From NCBI GenBank assembly GCA_023249795.1, contig JAHFBU010000071.1, forward strand, positions 1 through 6,562: a stretch of 6,562 nucleotides of DNA, in the 5' to 3' direction. This document shows positions 1 through 5,296 of the stretch, piece after piece (positions within the stretch are counted from its first letter, which is position 1; each line of letters opens with the position of its first letter). This stretch comes from Syntrophaceae bacterium. GTDB taxonomy: Bacteria; Desulfobacterota; Syntrophia; Syntrophales; UBA5619. The position numbers and the translations under genes are program-made. The notes under the pieces were generated by a model. That model made no database searches and was not told the origin of the DNA. It was given only the letters and a program-made list of their open reading frames with translations.

Positions 1-243
1 CCCGGCGTCCTCAACCGGGGAATCATCGATGAGGTGATCCGCGTCGGCCATGAGGAGGCGGGGGAGGTCGCCCGTCGTCTCGCCCGCGAGGAGGGCATTC
101 TGGCCGGTATCTCCGGCGGCGCCGCCCTCTGGGCGGGTCTGGAGGTGGCAAAAAGGGCTGAAAATCGGGGAAAGCTGATCGTGGTCATTCTCCCGGACAC
201 CGGGGAGAGGTACCTGTCGACCTGGCTGTTCAAGGAGTCATGA
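1..243 (+). CDS. cysK: Cysteine synthase (O-acetylserine sulfhydrylase), C-terminal 80 residues, 5' end outside window
   Basis: This PLP enzyme of the fold-type II family makes cysteine from O-acetylserine and sulfide in the cytoplasm. Only the last 80 codons are present; the frame is open from base 1 and ends with TGA at 241-243. Visible family landmarks are the GISGGAA loop (visible residues 36-42), which corresponds to the GISSGAA loop that contacts the PLP ring in characterised CysK proteins, and the near-invariant C-terminal PDTGERYLST (65-74). The PLP lysine and the phosphate-binding loop lie upstream of the window. The paralogues CysM and cystathionine beta-synthase share this fold, but PDTGERYLS close to the C-terminus fits CysK best. 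The serine acetyltransferase that makes its substrate is encoded at the far end of the same cluster (3699-4634), and the desulfurase that consumes its product follows directly. Confidence 0.93.
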   Translation, partial: PGVLNRGIIDEVIRVGHEEAGEVARRLAREEGILAGISGGAALWAGLEVAKRAENRGKLIVVILPDTGERYLSTWLFKES

Positions 244-250
244 AAAGGGG

Positions 251-346
251 ATGGAAGCGGTATTGAAAACGGAAGCTGACGACTTCGGAAAAAGGGCCGC
301 GAAACTTGAGAGGGAATACCTTGACAAAGCCATTTCCGTAACTTAA
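251..346 (+). CDS. Possible 31-aa small ORF between cysK and iscS
   Basis: An ATG 7 bases after the cysK stop opens 31 codons ending in TAA at 344-346. The peptide is charged and probably helical (it begins MEAVLKTEADDFGKRAAK and ends LDKAISVT). Against it: the purine run AAAAGGGG directly abuts the ATG, so ribosome spacing is poor, and the promoter-like TTGACA at 321-326 lies inside it. In favour: its position suggests coupling to cysK, and its composition is protein-like. I do not recognise a family. It could equally be untranslated leader sequence of iscS. Confidence 0.2.
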   Translation: MEAVLKTEADDFGKRAAKLEREYLDKAISVT

Positions 347-349
347 TTG
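321..349 (+). promoter_or_regulatory. Candidate sigma70-type promoter ahead of iscS
   Basis: A perfect -35 hexamer TTGACA (321-326) is followed after 16-17 bases by an AT-rich but weak -10 (TTAATT at 343-348 or TAATTG at 344-349). Transcription would start near 355 and give a leader of about 70 bases before iscS. This could let iscS-iscU-mnmA be expressed independently of cysK. Clusters of this kind are often controlled by Rrf2/IscR-family repressors, but I could not identify a site matching such a consensus. The poor -10 keeps the call tentative. Confidence 0.3.
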
Positions 350-425
350 ATGGAAAAGGGCGGAGATTGACCGACGCGAAGGACGCATTGGGAATGGCGG
401 AAAAGAGAGGGGGAATCAGAAGGCA

Positions 426-1619
426 ATGATGAATCCGATCTATATGGATCATGCGGCAACGACGCCGACGGATCAACGGGTGGTCGAGGCGATGCTGCCC
501 TATTTCGGCGAGATTTACGGGAATCCCTCCAGTCTCCACGGCTTTGGCCAGGAGGCCCGGGCGGCGGTGGAAGCGGCGCGGGCAGAGATCGCCAGGTTCC
601 TGGGCGCGAAGCCGACGGAGATCGTCTTTACGAGCGGCGGCACGGAGAGCGATAATTTTGCGATCAAGGGGACGGCCTGGGCGAAACGGAAGAGAGGCAA
701 CCACATTATCACCTCCGCGATCGAACATCACGCCGTCCTGGAGAGCTGCCGTTTTCTGGAGAAGGAGGGGTTCAGGGTGACCTATCTCCCCGTTGATGGG
801 GACGGTCTGGTTGCGCCGGCGGACGTGGCAGGGGCGATTACGGATCAGACAATCCTCATCTCCATCATGCATGCCAACAACGAGATCGGGACGATCCAGC
901 CTATCGCCGAAATCGGCCGGATCGCGAAGGAGAAGGGGATCGGTTTTCATACGGATGCGGTTCAGACCTTCGGCCATCTGCCGATTAATGTGGATGAGCT
1001 GAACATCGATCTTCTGAGCGCCTCGGCGCACAAGCTCTACGGTCCGAAGGGAATCGGGTTGCTCTACATCCGGAAGGGAACGAAACTCACGCCCCTCATG
1101 CACGGCGGCGATCAGGAAAACGGCCGCCGGGCCTCCACGCAGAACGTCCCCGGGATCGTCGGCTTCGCGAAGGCGGCGGAGCTGGCCGCGGCGTCGATGC
1201 ACGAGGAAATGGCGCGGCTCACATCACTCCGGGACCGCCTCATCCGGGGCCTCTTCGAACGGCTCGACGGAATCCGTCTGAACGGTCATCCCACGCGGCG
1301 GCTTCCGAACAACATCAACCTCTCCGTGGAATCGATCGAGGGAGAGGGGATAATCCTGAGCCTGGACATGATGGGGATCGCCTGTTCGACCGGTTCGGCC
1401 TGCACCTCTTCGAGCCTGGAACCGTCGCATTGTCTGCTTGCCATCGGTCTGCCGCATGAGCTCTCCCATGGATCGATCCGGTTCAGCCTGGGGAAGCAGA
1501 CCAGGGAAGGCGACATCGATGCGGTTTTGGAGGCGCTGCCCCAGGTGGTCGGGCGGCTGCGGGCCATGTCGCCGCTTTACGATCAAAAGAATTTGAAGGA
1601 AAGGGAGGAGTCCCGATGA
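426..1619 (+). CDS. iscS: Cysteine desulfurase, IscS/NifS family
   Basis: This PLP enzyme converts cysteine to alanine and passes the sulfur, as an enzyme-bound persulfide, to IscU, MnmA and other acceptors. It has 397 residues, normal for class I desulfurases. Visible landmarks: MDHAATTP near the N-terminus (7-14), the PLP-phosphate loop TSGGTESDN (69-77), the PLP-stacking His101 in IEHHAVL, HTDAVQ (175-180) with the ring-binding Asp177, the Schiff-base Lys203 in SASAHKLYGPKG, and the catalytic loop CSTGSACTSSSLEPSH with nucleophile Cys326. Cys320 six residues earlier is common in this branch. Two adjacent ATG codons (426, 429) compete; AGAAGG at 418-423 sits 5 bases before the second, so 429 may be the real start. 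Its end overlaps iscU by ATGA. NifS is the main alternative name, but no nitrogen-fixation gene is in view. Confidence 0.95.
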   Translation: MMNPIYMDHAATTPTDQRVVEAMLPYFGEIYGNPSSLHGFGQEARAAVEAARAEIARFLGAKPTEIVFTSGGTESDNFAIKGTAWAKRKRGNHIITSAIEHHAVLESCRFLEKEGFRVTYLPVDGDGLVAPADVAGAITDQTILISIMHANNEIGTIQPIAEIGRIAKEKGIGFHTDAVQTFGHLPINVDELNIDLLSASAHKLYGPKGIGLLYIRKGTKLTPLMHGGDQENGRRASTQNVPGIVGFAKAAELAAASMHEEMARLTSLRDRLIRGLFERLDGIRLNGHPTRRLPNNINLSVESIEGEGIILSLDMMGIACSTGSACTSSSLEPSHCLLAIGLPHELSHGSIRFSLGKQTREGDIDAVLEALPQVVGRLRAMSPLYDQKNLKEREESR

Positions 1620-2002
1620 GCCAATACAGTGAAAAGGTGATGGAACATTTTGCCCACCCGAGAAACGTCGGCGAAATGGAGAATCCAGACGGGGTCGGCA
1701 GGGTCGGAAACCCCACTTGTGGAGATATCATGAATCTCTACCTGAAGGTCAAGGATGGCGTCATCACCGACGCGACCTTCAAGACCTTCGGCTGCGGCGC
1801 CGCCATCGCAACCAGTTCCATGGTGACGGAGCTGGTCAAGGGGAAGACCGTCAAAGAGGCCCTTTCCATCTCCAACCGGGCCGTCGCCGAGGCGCTGGGC
1901 GGGCTGCCGCCGATCAAGATGCACTGTTCCGTTCTCGCGGAGGAGGCGCTCAAGGCAGCGCTCGACGATTACGTGGCCCGTCAGGGAAAGAAACCTGAAT
2001 GA
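1616..2002 (+). CDS. iscU: Fe-S cluster assembly scaffold IscU
   Basis: IscU receives sulfur from IscS, builds a [2Fe-2S] cluster and hands it to target proteins. The 128-residue length equals a stand-alone IscU, so the ferredoxin-like and NFU domains of full NifU are absent. All three cluster-ligand cysteines are present: Cys35 in GNPTCGD, Cys60 in FGCGAA and Cys104 in MHCSVLAEEAL. Asp37 and His103 are conserved too. LPPIK (97-101) matches the LPPVK segment that binds the HscA chaperone in Escherichia coli, although no hscA/hscB is in this window. The start is well set: GGGAGGAG at 1603-1610 with a 5-base spacer, overlapping the iscS stop by ATGA, which implies translational coupling of the two partners. 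Confidence 0.95.
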   Translation: MSQYSEKVMEHFAHPRNVGEMENPDGVGRVGNPTCGDIMNLYLKVKDGVITDATFKTFGCGAAIATSSMVTELVKGKTVKEALSISNRAVAEALGGLPPIKMHCSVLAEEALKAALDDYVARQGKKPE

Positions 2003-3063
2003 GCAACCTTGCGGTTGCCATGAGCGGCGGCGTCGATTCTTCCGTGGCCGCCCTGCTTCTGCGTGACGGCGGGCATGAGGTGGCGGGGGTGACCATGTGC
2101 CTCGGCGTTGCCCCGGCTGAAGGGGGAGGGACGAAATGTTGCGGCCCCCGGGAGATCGAGGATGCGCAGAGGGTCTGCCGGGTTCTTGGGATTCGCCATT
2201 ATGTCGTCGATTTTGCCGCTGACCTCGAGGAACAGGTCATCCGGCCGTTTGTTGCGGAGTACGTCCGGGGACGGACGCCGAACCCTTGCGTCGCCTGCAA
2301 CCGGGCGATCAAGTTCGGCTCGCTGCTGAGGAAGGCGCTGGCCTGGGGATTCGACGGGCTTGCCACGGGCCATTACGCGGCCATCGAACACGAAGGCGGC
2401 CTATGCCGTCTGAAAATCCCGAAGGACCGGCGGAAGGATCAGACCTATTTCCTCCACGCAATTCCGCGGGAGTCTCTGACGAACATTTTTTTCCCCCTGG
2501 CCGGGTACGCGAAGGATGAGGTGCGGGACATCGCGAAGCAGGCCGGCCTTCCCGTCTTCGACAAGCCGGAGAGCCAGGACATCTGCTTCATGTCCACCGC
2601 GGGACGCGGCCCATTTCTCCGCGGCCGCGGCGCGGGGATCGACCCCGGCGAGATCGTGGACCGGGAGGGGCGCGTCCTCGGGCGTCACCGGGGGATAGCC
2701 TGCTACACCATCGGTCAGCGGGGAGGTCTGGGGCTGAGTTCCCCGGCGCCTCTCTACGTGCTTGCGATCGACGCCCCGCGCAACCGTCTGGTCGTGGGCG
2801 GGAAAACGGACCTCCGGGCGGATGGACTTGTCGCGGATCAGGTGAACCGGCTGGTCGATTCGTTTCCGGAGGAGGCCCGGGCAAAGATCCGCTACGCCCA
2901 CCGGGCAGCGCGCTGCCGGATCTCCGAAGAGGAGGGCCGCGTCACGATTCGCTTTGCGGAGCCTCAGGAAGCCATTGCGCCCGGACAGTCGGTCGTGCTC
3001 TATGACGGGGAAACCGTCCTCGGCGGGGGGATCATTCAAGAGGTGCTTCGCGGCGGGGGCTGA
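1999..3063 (+). CDS. mnmA: tRNA-specific 2-thiouridylase MnmA
   Basis: MnmA adenylates and thiolates uridine 34 of Lys, Glu and Gln tRNAs, using sulfur that ultimately comes from IscS. The 354-residue length is typical. The PP-loop SGGVDSS (9-15) lies at the N-terminus. The TPNPCVACN motif contains Cys100, aligning with the catalytic Cys102 of E. coli MnmA, plus an extra Cys97 where E. coli has Asp99. Cys196 in ESQDICF corresponds to the persulfide-forming E. coli Cys199. DQTYFL (147-152), TGHYA (123-127) and YTIGQRGGLG (236-245) are family signatures, and the C-terminal beta-barrel ends in GQSVVLYDGETVLGGG. A KCC pair (46-48) occurs in many relatives. The start overlaps the iscU stop by ATGA, with a modest AGGGAAAG (1983-1990) upstream, so translation is probably coupled. 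Placement beside the desulfurase fits direct sulfur supply. Confidence 0.95.
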   Translation: MSNLAVAMSGGVDSSVAALLLRDGGHEVAGVTMCLGVAPAEGGGTKCCGPREIEDAQRVCRVLGIRHYVVDFAADLEEQVIRPFVAEYVRGRTPNPCVACNRAIKFGSLLRKALAWGFDGLATGHYAAIEHEGGLCRLKIPKDRRKDQTYFLHAIPRESLTNIFFPLAGYAKDEVRDIAKQAGLPVFDKPESQDICFMSTAGRGPFLRGRGAGIDPGEIVDREGRVLGRHRGIACYTIGQRGGLGLSSPAPLYVLAIDAPRNRLVVGGKTDLRADGLVADQVNRLVDSFPEEARAKIRYAHRAARCRISEEEGRVTIRFAEPQEAIAPGQSVVLYDGETVLGGGIIQEVLRGGG

Positions 3064-3071
3064 AGAGATAA

Positions 3072-3092
3072 TACGGTCGTGAAACGACCGTA
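3072..3092. repeat. Perfect 21-bp palindrome between mnmA and the MOSC gene
   Basis: TACGGTCGT (3072-3080), a GAA centre (3081-3083) and ACGACCGTA (3084-3092) form a perfect 9-bp inverted repeat. It starts 8 bases after the mnmA stop and ends 30 bases before the MOSC start. As RNA it would be a stable hairpin, either 9 bp with a GAA triloop or 8 bp with a TGAAA loop. No T-run follows (the next bases are AGAGAGAAAT), so it is not a standard intrinsic terminator. It could be an operator for a dimeric repressor, or a processing or stability hairpin that sets expression of the distal genes apart from mnmA. Confidence 0.75.
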
Positions 3093-3122
3093 AGAGAGAA
3101 ATGTGGAAAAAGGGGAGGGTGC

Positions 3123-3575
3123 ATGAAGGGAACAATCACGGCGGTCTGCCGGAGTGAGCGGACCGGAACGAGGAAGGAGCCCTGCGGGGAGGGGGTCTTC
3201 ATCGCGGATTACGGTCTGGAAAGGGATGCGCACGCGGCGGCGGGCATCGCGCGACAGGTGAGCCTGCTCTCCGAGGAGAGCATCGGGAAGATGAAGGCGC
3301 TCGGTCTGGAACTGAACCCCGGCGATTTCGCCGAGAACCTGACGGTCGGCGGAATGGATCTCTGCACCCTGCCGGTAGGGACGAGGCTCAACGTCGGCGG
3401 GGAGGCCGTCCTCGAGATCAGCCAGATCGGAAAGGCCTGCCACAAAGGATGCGCCATCTTTCAGGCCGTGGGCGTCTGCATCATGCCGAAGGAGGGTGTC
3501 TTCGCCCGGGTCATCCGGAACGGGACCATCCGGACGGGGGATTCCGTGGAAGTCGCCGTGAAAAAAGAATCGTGA
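3123..3575 (+). CDS. MOSC-domain protein, probable sulfur carrier
   Basis: This is a 150-residue single-domain MOSC protein. The fold is shared with the C-terminal part of molybdenum cofactor sulfurase and with YiiM/YcbX, and it is thought to bind sulfur or molybdenum cofactor. Seen here: an N-terminal TAVCRSERTGTRK strand, GLERDAHA (31-38) matching the family's G-L-x-x-D-x-H element, QVSLLSEESI (45-54), GDFAENLTV (67-75), and the signature IGKACHKGCAIFQAVGVC with Cys106, Cys110 and Cys119. The C-terminal part reads GVFARVIRNGTIRTGDSV. No molybdenum cofactor synthesis domain is fused to it. GGAGG at 3114-3118 lies 4 bases before the ATG, fixing the start. Its place among cysteine desulfurase genes suggests it accepts or delivers IscS-derived sulfur, possibly to the molybdenum cofactor; the actual substrate cannot be read from the sequence. 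Confidence 0.88.
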   Translation: MKGTITAVCRSERTGTRKEPCGEGVFIADYGLERDAHAAAGIARQVSLLSEESIGKMKALGLELNPGDFAENLTVGGMDLCTLPVGTRLNVGGEAVLEISQIGKACHKGCAIFQAVGVCIMPKEGVFARVIRNGTIRTGDSVEVAVKKES

Positions 3576-3607
3576 CAATTCAGGGTGTCGGCGGCAAAAG
3601 GGCATTC

Positions 3608-3677
3608 TCCCGCATGGGCGGGACGGCATGAACGGCGATGAGTCGGTCCCATATCCGTGCGGGGGGCCGGTCACGGA
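3608..3677 (+). promoter_or_regulatory. Two weak hairpins in the MOSC-acetyltransferase gap
   Basis: The 123-bp gap 3576-3698 holds two short perfect stems: TCCCGC (3608-3613)/GCGGGA (3618-3623) with an ATGG loop, and TCCGTG (3654-3659)/CACGGA (3672-3677) with a 12-base loop. Neither is followed by a T-run. I see no convincing promoter here, so the acetyltransferase is probably still read from upstream. Stems this short arise easily by chance in GC-rich DNA. Confidence 0.25.
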
Positions 3678-3698
3678 CAGGAGAAAGTTTCAGGAGGA

Positions 3699-4634
3699 AT
3701 GGAGAAGGTCATGGTGAACGGGGATGAAAAGAGGGTTGCTTCGGCCGGACAAGCGGGTGAGGACGATTTTTCGCAATTGGTGGAGGCGCTCTGCGCCCCG
3801 GGAAACGGCGCGACAACCGGCGTGAAGAAACGGCGGCGGGACCAGGCGCTCCCGTCGCGGCAAGCGGTCGGGGAGATCGTCGAGGCGCTCCGCTCCGTCC
3901 TGTTTCCCGGGTATTTCGGGTTATCCGAGATCCGGGAAGAGAGCCTCCGGTTTCATGTCGGCGCGCAACTGGACCAGATCCGGCGCTCCCTTCAGAAGCA
4001 GATTAAAAGGGGCCTCTGCTTTACCTGCGAGGAAGGGACGGAGTGCCTGCCCGAATGCGATCAGAAGGCCCGTGATCTGACCGGGGCGTTCATCCGCACG
4101 CTTCCTGAGGTGCGGAGAAAACTCGCCCTGGACGTCCAGGCCTCCTATGACGGGGATCCCGCGGCAGCCGATCCGGACGAGGTGATCTTCTGCTATCCCG
4201 GGATCGTCGCCGTTACGAACTACCGCCTGGCCCACGAGCTGCACCTCCTTGGTGTTCCGATCATCCCCCGGATGATCACCGAGGCGGCTCACAGCGCGAC
4301 CGGAATCGACATCCACCCCGGAGCGGCGATCGGGGAACATTTTTTCATCGACCACGGGACGGGGGTTGTGATCGGCGAAACCGGTATCATCGGCAGCCGG
4401 GTCCGGATCTACCAGGGGGTGACCCTCGGGGCGAAGAGCTTCCAGCTCGACGCGGAGGGGAATCCCGTCCGGGGGATCGACCGGCATCCGATCGTCGAGG
4501 ATGACGTGACGATCTACTCCGGCGCGACGATCCTCGGCCGGGTGACGATCGGGCGCGGCTCGGTGATCGGAGGGAACGTCTGGCTCGTCCACAGCGTGCC
4601 GCCGGAGAGCCGGATTACCCAGGCGCAGGGTTAG
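3699..4634 (+). CDS. cysE: Serine O-acetyltransferase, EpsC type, with N-terminal cysteine cluster
   Basis: This enzyme transfers acetyl from acetyl-CoA to serine, giving the O-acetylserine used by the CysK at the start of the window. The C-terminal half is a left-handed beta-helix of hexapeptide repeats (IDIHPGAAIGEHFFIDHGTG onward). The catalytic pair aligns as Asp204 in IDIHP and His219 in FIDHGTG, keeping the 15-residue spacing of E. coli Asp143/His158. DVQASYDGDPAA, CYPGIVAV and AHELHLLGVPIIPRMITE are typical of the EpsC branch. Residues 107-120 carry Cys-x2-Cys-x5-Cys-x3-Cys. The start is uncertain: AGGAGG (3692-3697) is only 1 base before ATG 3699 and 13 before ATG 3711, and the frame is open upstream to GTG 3657. 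Numbering uses 3699 (311 residues). The protein ends in ITQAQG, without the terminal isoleucine used by E. coli CysE to dock into CysK. Confidence 0.93.
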   Translation: MEKVMVNGDEKRVASAGQAGEDDFSQLVEALCAPGNGATTGVKKRRRDQALPSRQAVGEIVEALRSVLFPGYFGLSEIREESLRFHVGAQLDQIRRSLQKQIKRGLCFTCEEGTECLPECDQKARDLTGAFIRTLPEVRRKLALDVQASYDGDPAAADPDEVIFCYPGIVAVTNYRLAHELHLLGVPIIPRMITEAAHSATGIDIHPGAAIGEHFFIDHGTGVVIGETGIIGSRVRIYQGVTLGAKSFQLDAEGNPVRGIDRHPIVEDDVTIYSGATILGRVTIGRGSVIGGNVWLVHSVPPESRITQAQG

Positions 4635-4642
4635 GGTGGCAG

Positions 4643-4675
4643 GGGCCGATCTCCCCGATCCGCCTCGATCGGCCC
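4643..4675 (+). terminator. Inverted repeat after the acetyltransferase, possible terminator without T-tract
   Basis: GGGCCGATC (4643-4651) and GATCGGCCC (4667-4675) form a perfect 9-bp GC-rich stem around a 15-base loop. The stem starts 8 bases after the cysE stop. The loop contains a further CCGATC (4655-4660), so CGATC occurs three times at about 10-bp spacing. No T-run follows, so it is not a classical intrinsic terminator. Its position at the end of the sulfur cluster still favours a 3'-end or transcript-stabilising role. A DNA-binding role is an alternative. Confidence 0.45.
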
Positions 4676-4700
4676 GTCACGAGGATAGTGCCTACCAATA

Positions 4701-4728
4701 TGCTTCCATTTATACCCCATTGCTTCCA
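4701..4728 (+). repeat. Direct repeat TGCTTCCA x2, 20 bp apart, upstream of the stress-protein gene
   Basis: TGCTTCCA occurs at 4701-4708 and again at 4721-4728, so the copies lie on about the same face of the DNA, two helical turns apart. The second copy overlaps the candidate -35 region of the stress-gene promoter. Tandem direct repeats at this spacing are typical of response-regulator or activator sites. The regulator is unknown, and only two copies are seen. Confidence 0.45.
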
Positions 4729-4747
4729 ACAGGGATGCATATATACT
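4720..4747 (+). promoter_or_regulatory. Candidate promoter for the usp-protease module
   Basis: A -35-like TTGCTT (4720-4725) and a good -10 TATACT (4742-4747) are separated by 16 bases in the AT-rich part of the gap between cysE and usp. Transcription would start near 4754, giving a leader of about 50 bases. The -35 matches only half of the consensus, which fits a promoter needing an activator, and the direct repeat overlapping it could be that activator's site. The rest of the 4635-4804 gap holds only the inverted repeat at 4643-4675. Confidence 0.45.
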
Positions 4748-4804
4748 TTTGCCGTTCGTCCAAGTTTGGCGATGTGTCGTCAATAAACCCATGTGGAGGC
4801 CGCT

Positions 4805-5254
4805 ATGTATAAAAAAGCTTTGGTTCCCCTTGACGGTTCAAAATTAGCCGAATGCGCGTTGGCTCATGTTGAAGGTCTGATCCATGACGGCGCCATAGGC
4901 GAGGTCGTCCTTCTGAATGTGGTGGGGCTTGATATTCCCTGGGACGAAATGGACAAAGGCATTGATTTCGGCGGCATCAGACAGGGGCTTATCGAGACGG
5001 CCCAGAGATATCTGGCAGGGATGGAAAAAGATCTTGATGCGAAAGGGATCAAGGTCAGGGCCGAATTTGTGGAGGCCAACAGGCCTGCCCACGTCATCAC
5101 GGACTATGCGCGGGCGAATGGCGTCGATCTGATTGTCCTTGCCACCCACGGTTACACCGGTCTGCAAAAAATGTTGTTGGGCAGCGTCGCCTTGAAGGTT
5201 TTGCATGAGTCTCCCGTACCTGTGCTTTTGATCCGTCCGGAATCGTGCAAATAA
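4805..5254 (+). CDS. Universal stress protein (UspA family), ATP-binding type
   Basis: This is a single Usp domain of 149 residues with the alpha/beta fold of the UspA family, usually a cytoplasmic dimer induced by starvation or stress. It opens with YKKALVPLDGS, where Asp10 is the conserved nucleotide-contact residue. Near the C-terminus ATHG (113-116), nine residues, then Gly126-Ser127 fit the G-x2-G-x9-G-S/T ATP-binding pattern of MJ0577, with Ala in place of the first Gly, a common variation. It ends SPVPVLLIRP, as in many relatives. ATG 4805 is chosen because GGAGG (4795-4799) lies 5 bases ahead; the upstream in-frame GTG at 4793 overlaps that ribosome site and is unlikely to be used. 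The next gene follows after 42 bases with no terminator, so the two are probably co-transcribed. Its precise role is unknown. Confidence 0.92.
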   Translation: MYKKALVPLDGSKLAECALAHVEGLIHDGAIGEVVLLNVVGLDIPWDEMDKGIDFGGIRQGLIETAQRYLAGMEKDLDAKGIKVRAEFVEANRPAHVITDYARANGVDLIVLATHGYTGLQKMLLGSVALKVLHESPVPVLLIRPESCK

Positions 5255-5296
5255 AGATGGCATTGATCGCTCCGTTTTTTATGATTCGGTGATGCG

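Noticed and set aside
1314..1400. Cys320 close to the IscS catalytic loop as a second active-site cysteine
   Set aside because: A CSTGSAC form of the loop is common in this family. The conserved nucleophile is Cys326, so nothing unusual is implied.
2401..3135. 244-codon minus-strand open frame over mnmA
   Set aside because: It shadows the well-supported MnmA frame, has low-complexity Arg/Pro/Asp composition and shows no conserved motif.
3657..3698. GTG 3657 as the start of the acetyltransferase
   Set aside because: It has no ribosome site in front, and the strong AGGAGG at 3692-3697 lies downstream of it. A start at 3699 or 3711 is more likely.
3921..4592. 223-codon minus-strand open frame over the acetyltransferase
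   Set aside because: Its regular Asp/Arg/Pro/Val pattern mirrors the hexapeptide repeats on the other strand, and there is no independent evidence for a gene.
4793..4804. GTG 4793 as the start of the universal stress protein
   Set aside because: It overlaps the GGAGG that serves ATG 4805, and family members begin with a few residues before the VPLDGS strand, which ATG 4805 gives.
5272..5281. T-run after the usp gene as an intrinsic terminator
   Set aside because: The six T bases have no GC-rich hairpin directly before them, and the protease gene starts only about 20 bases later.
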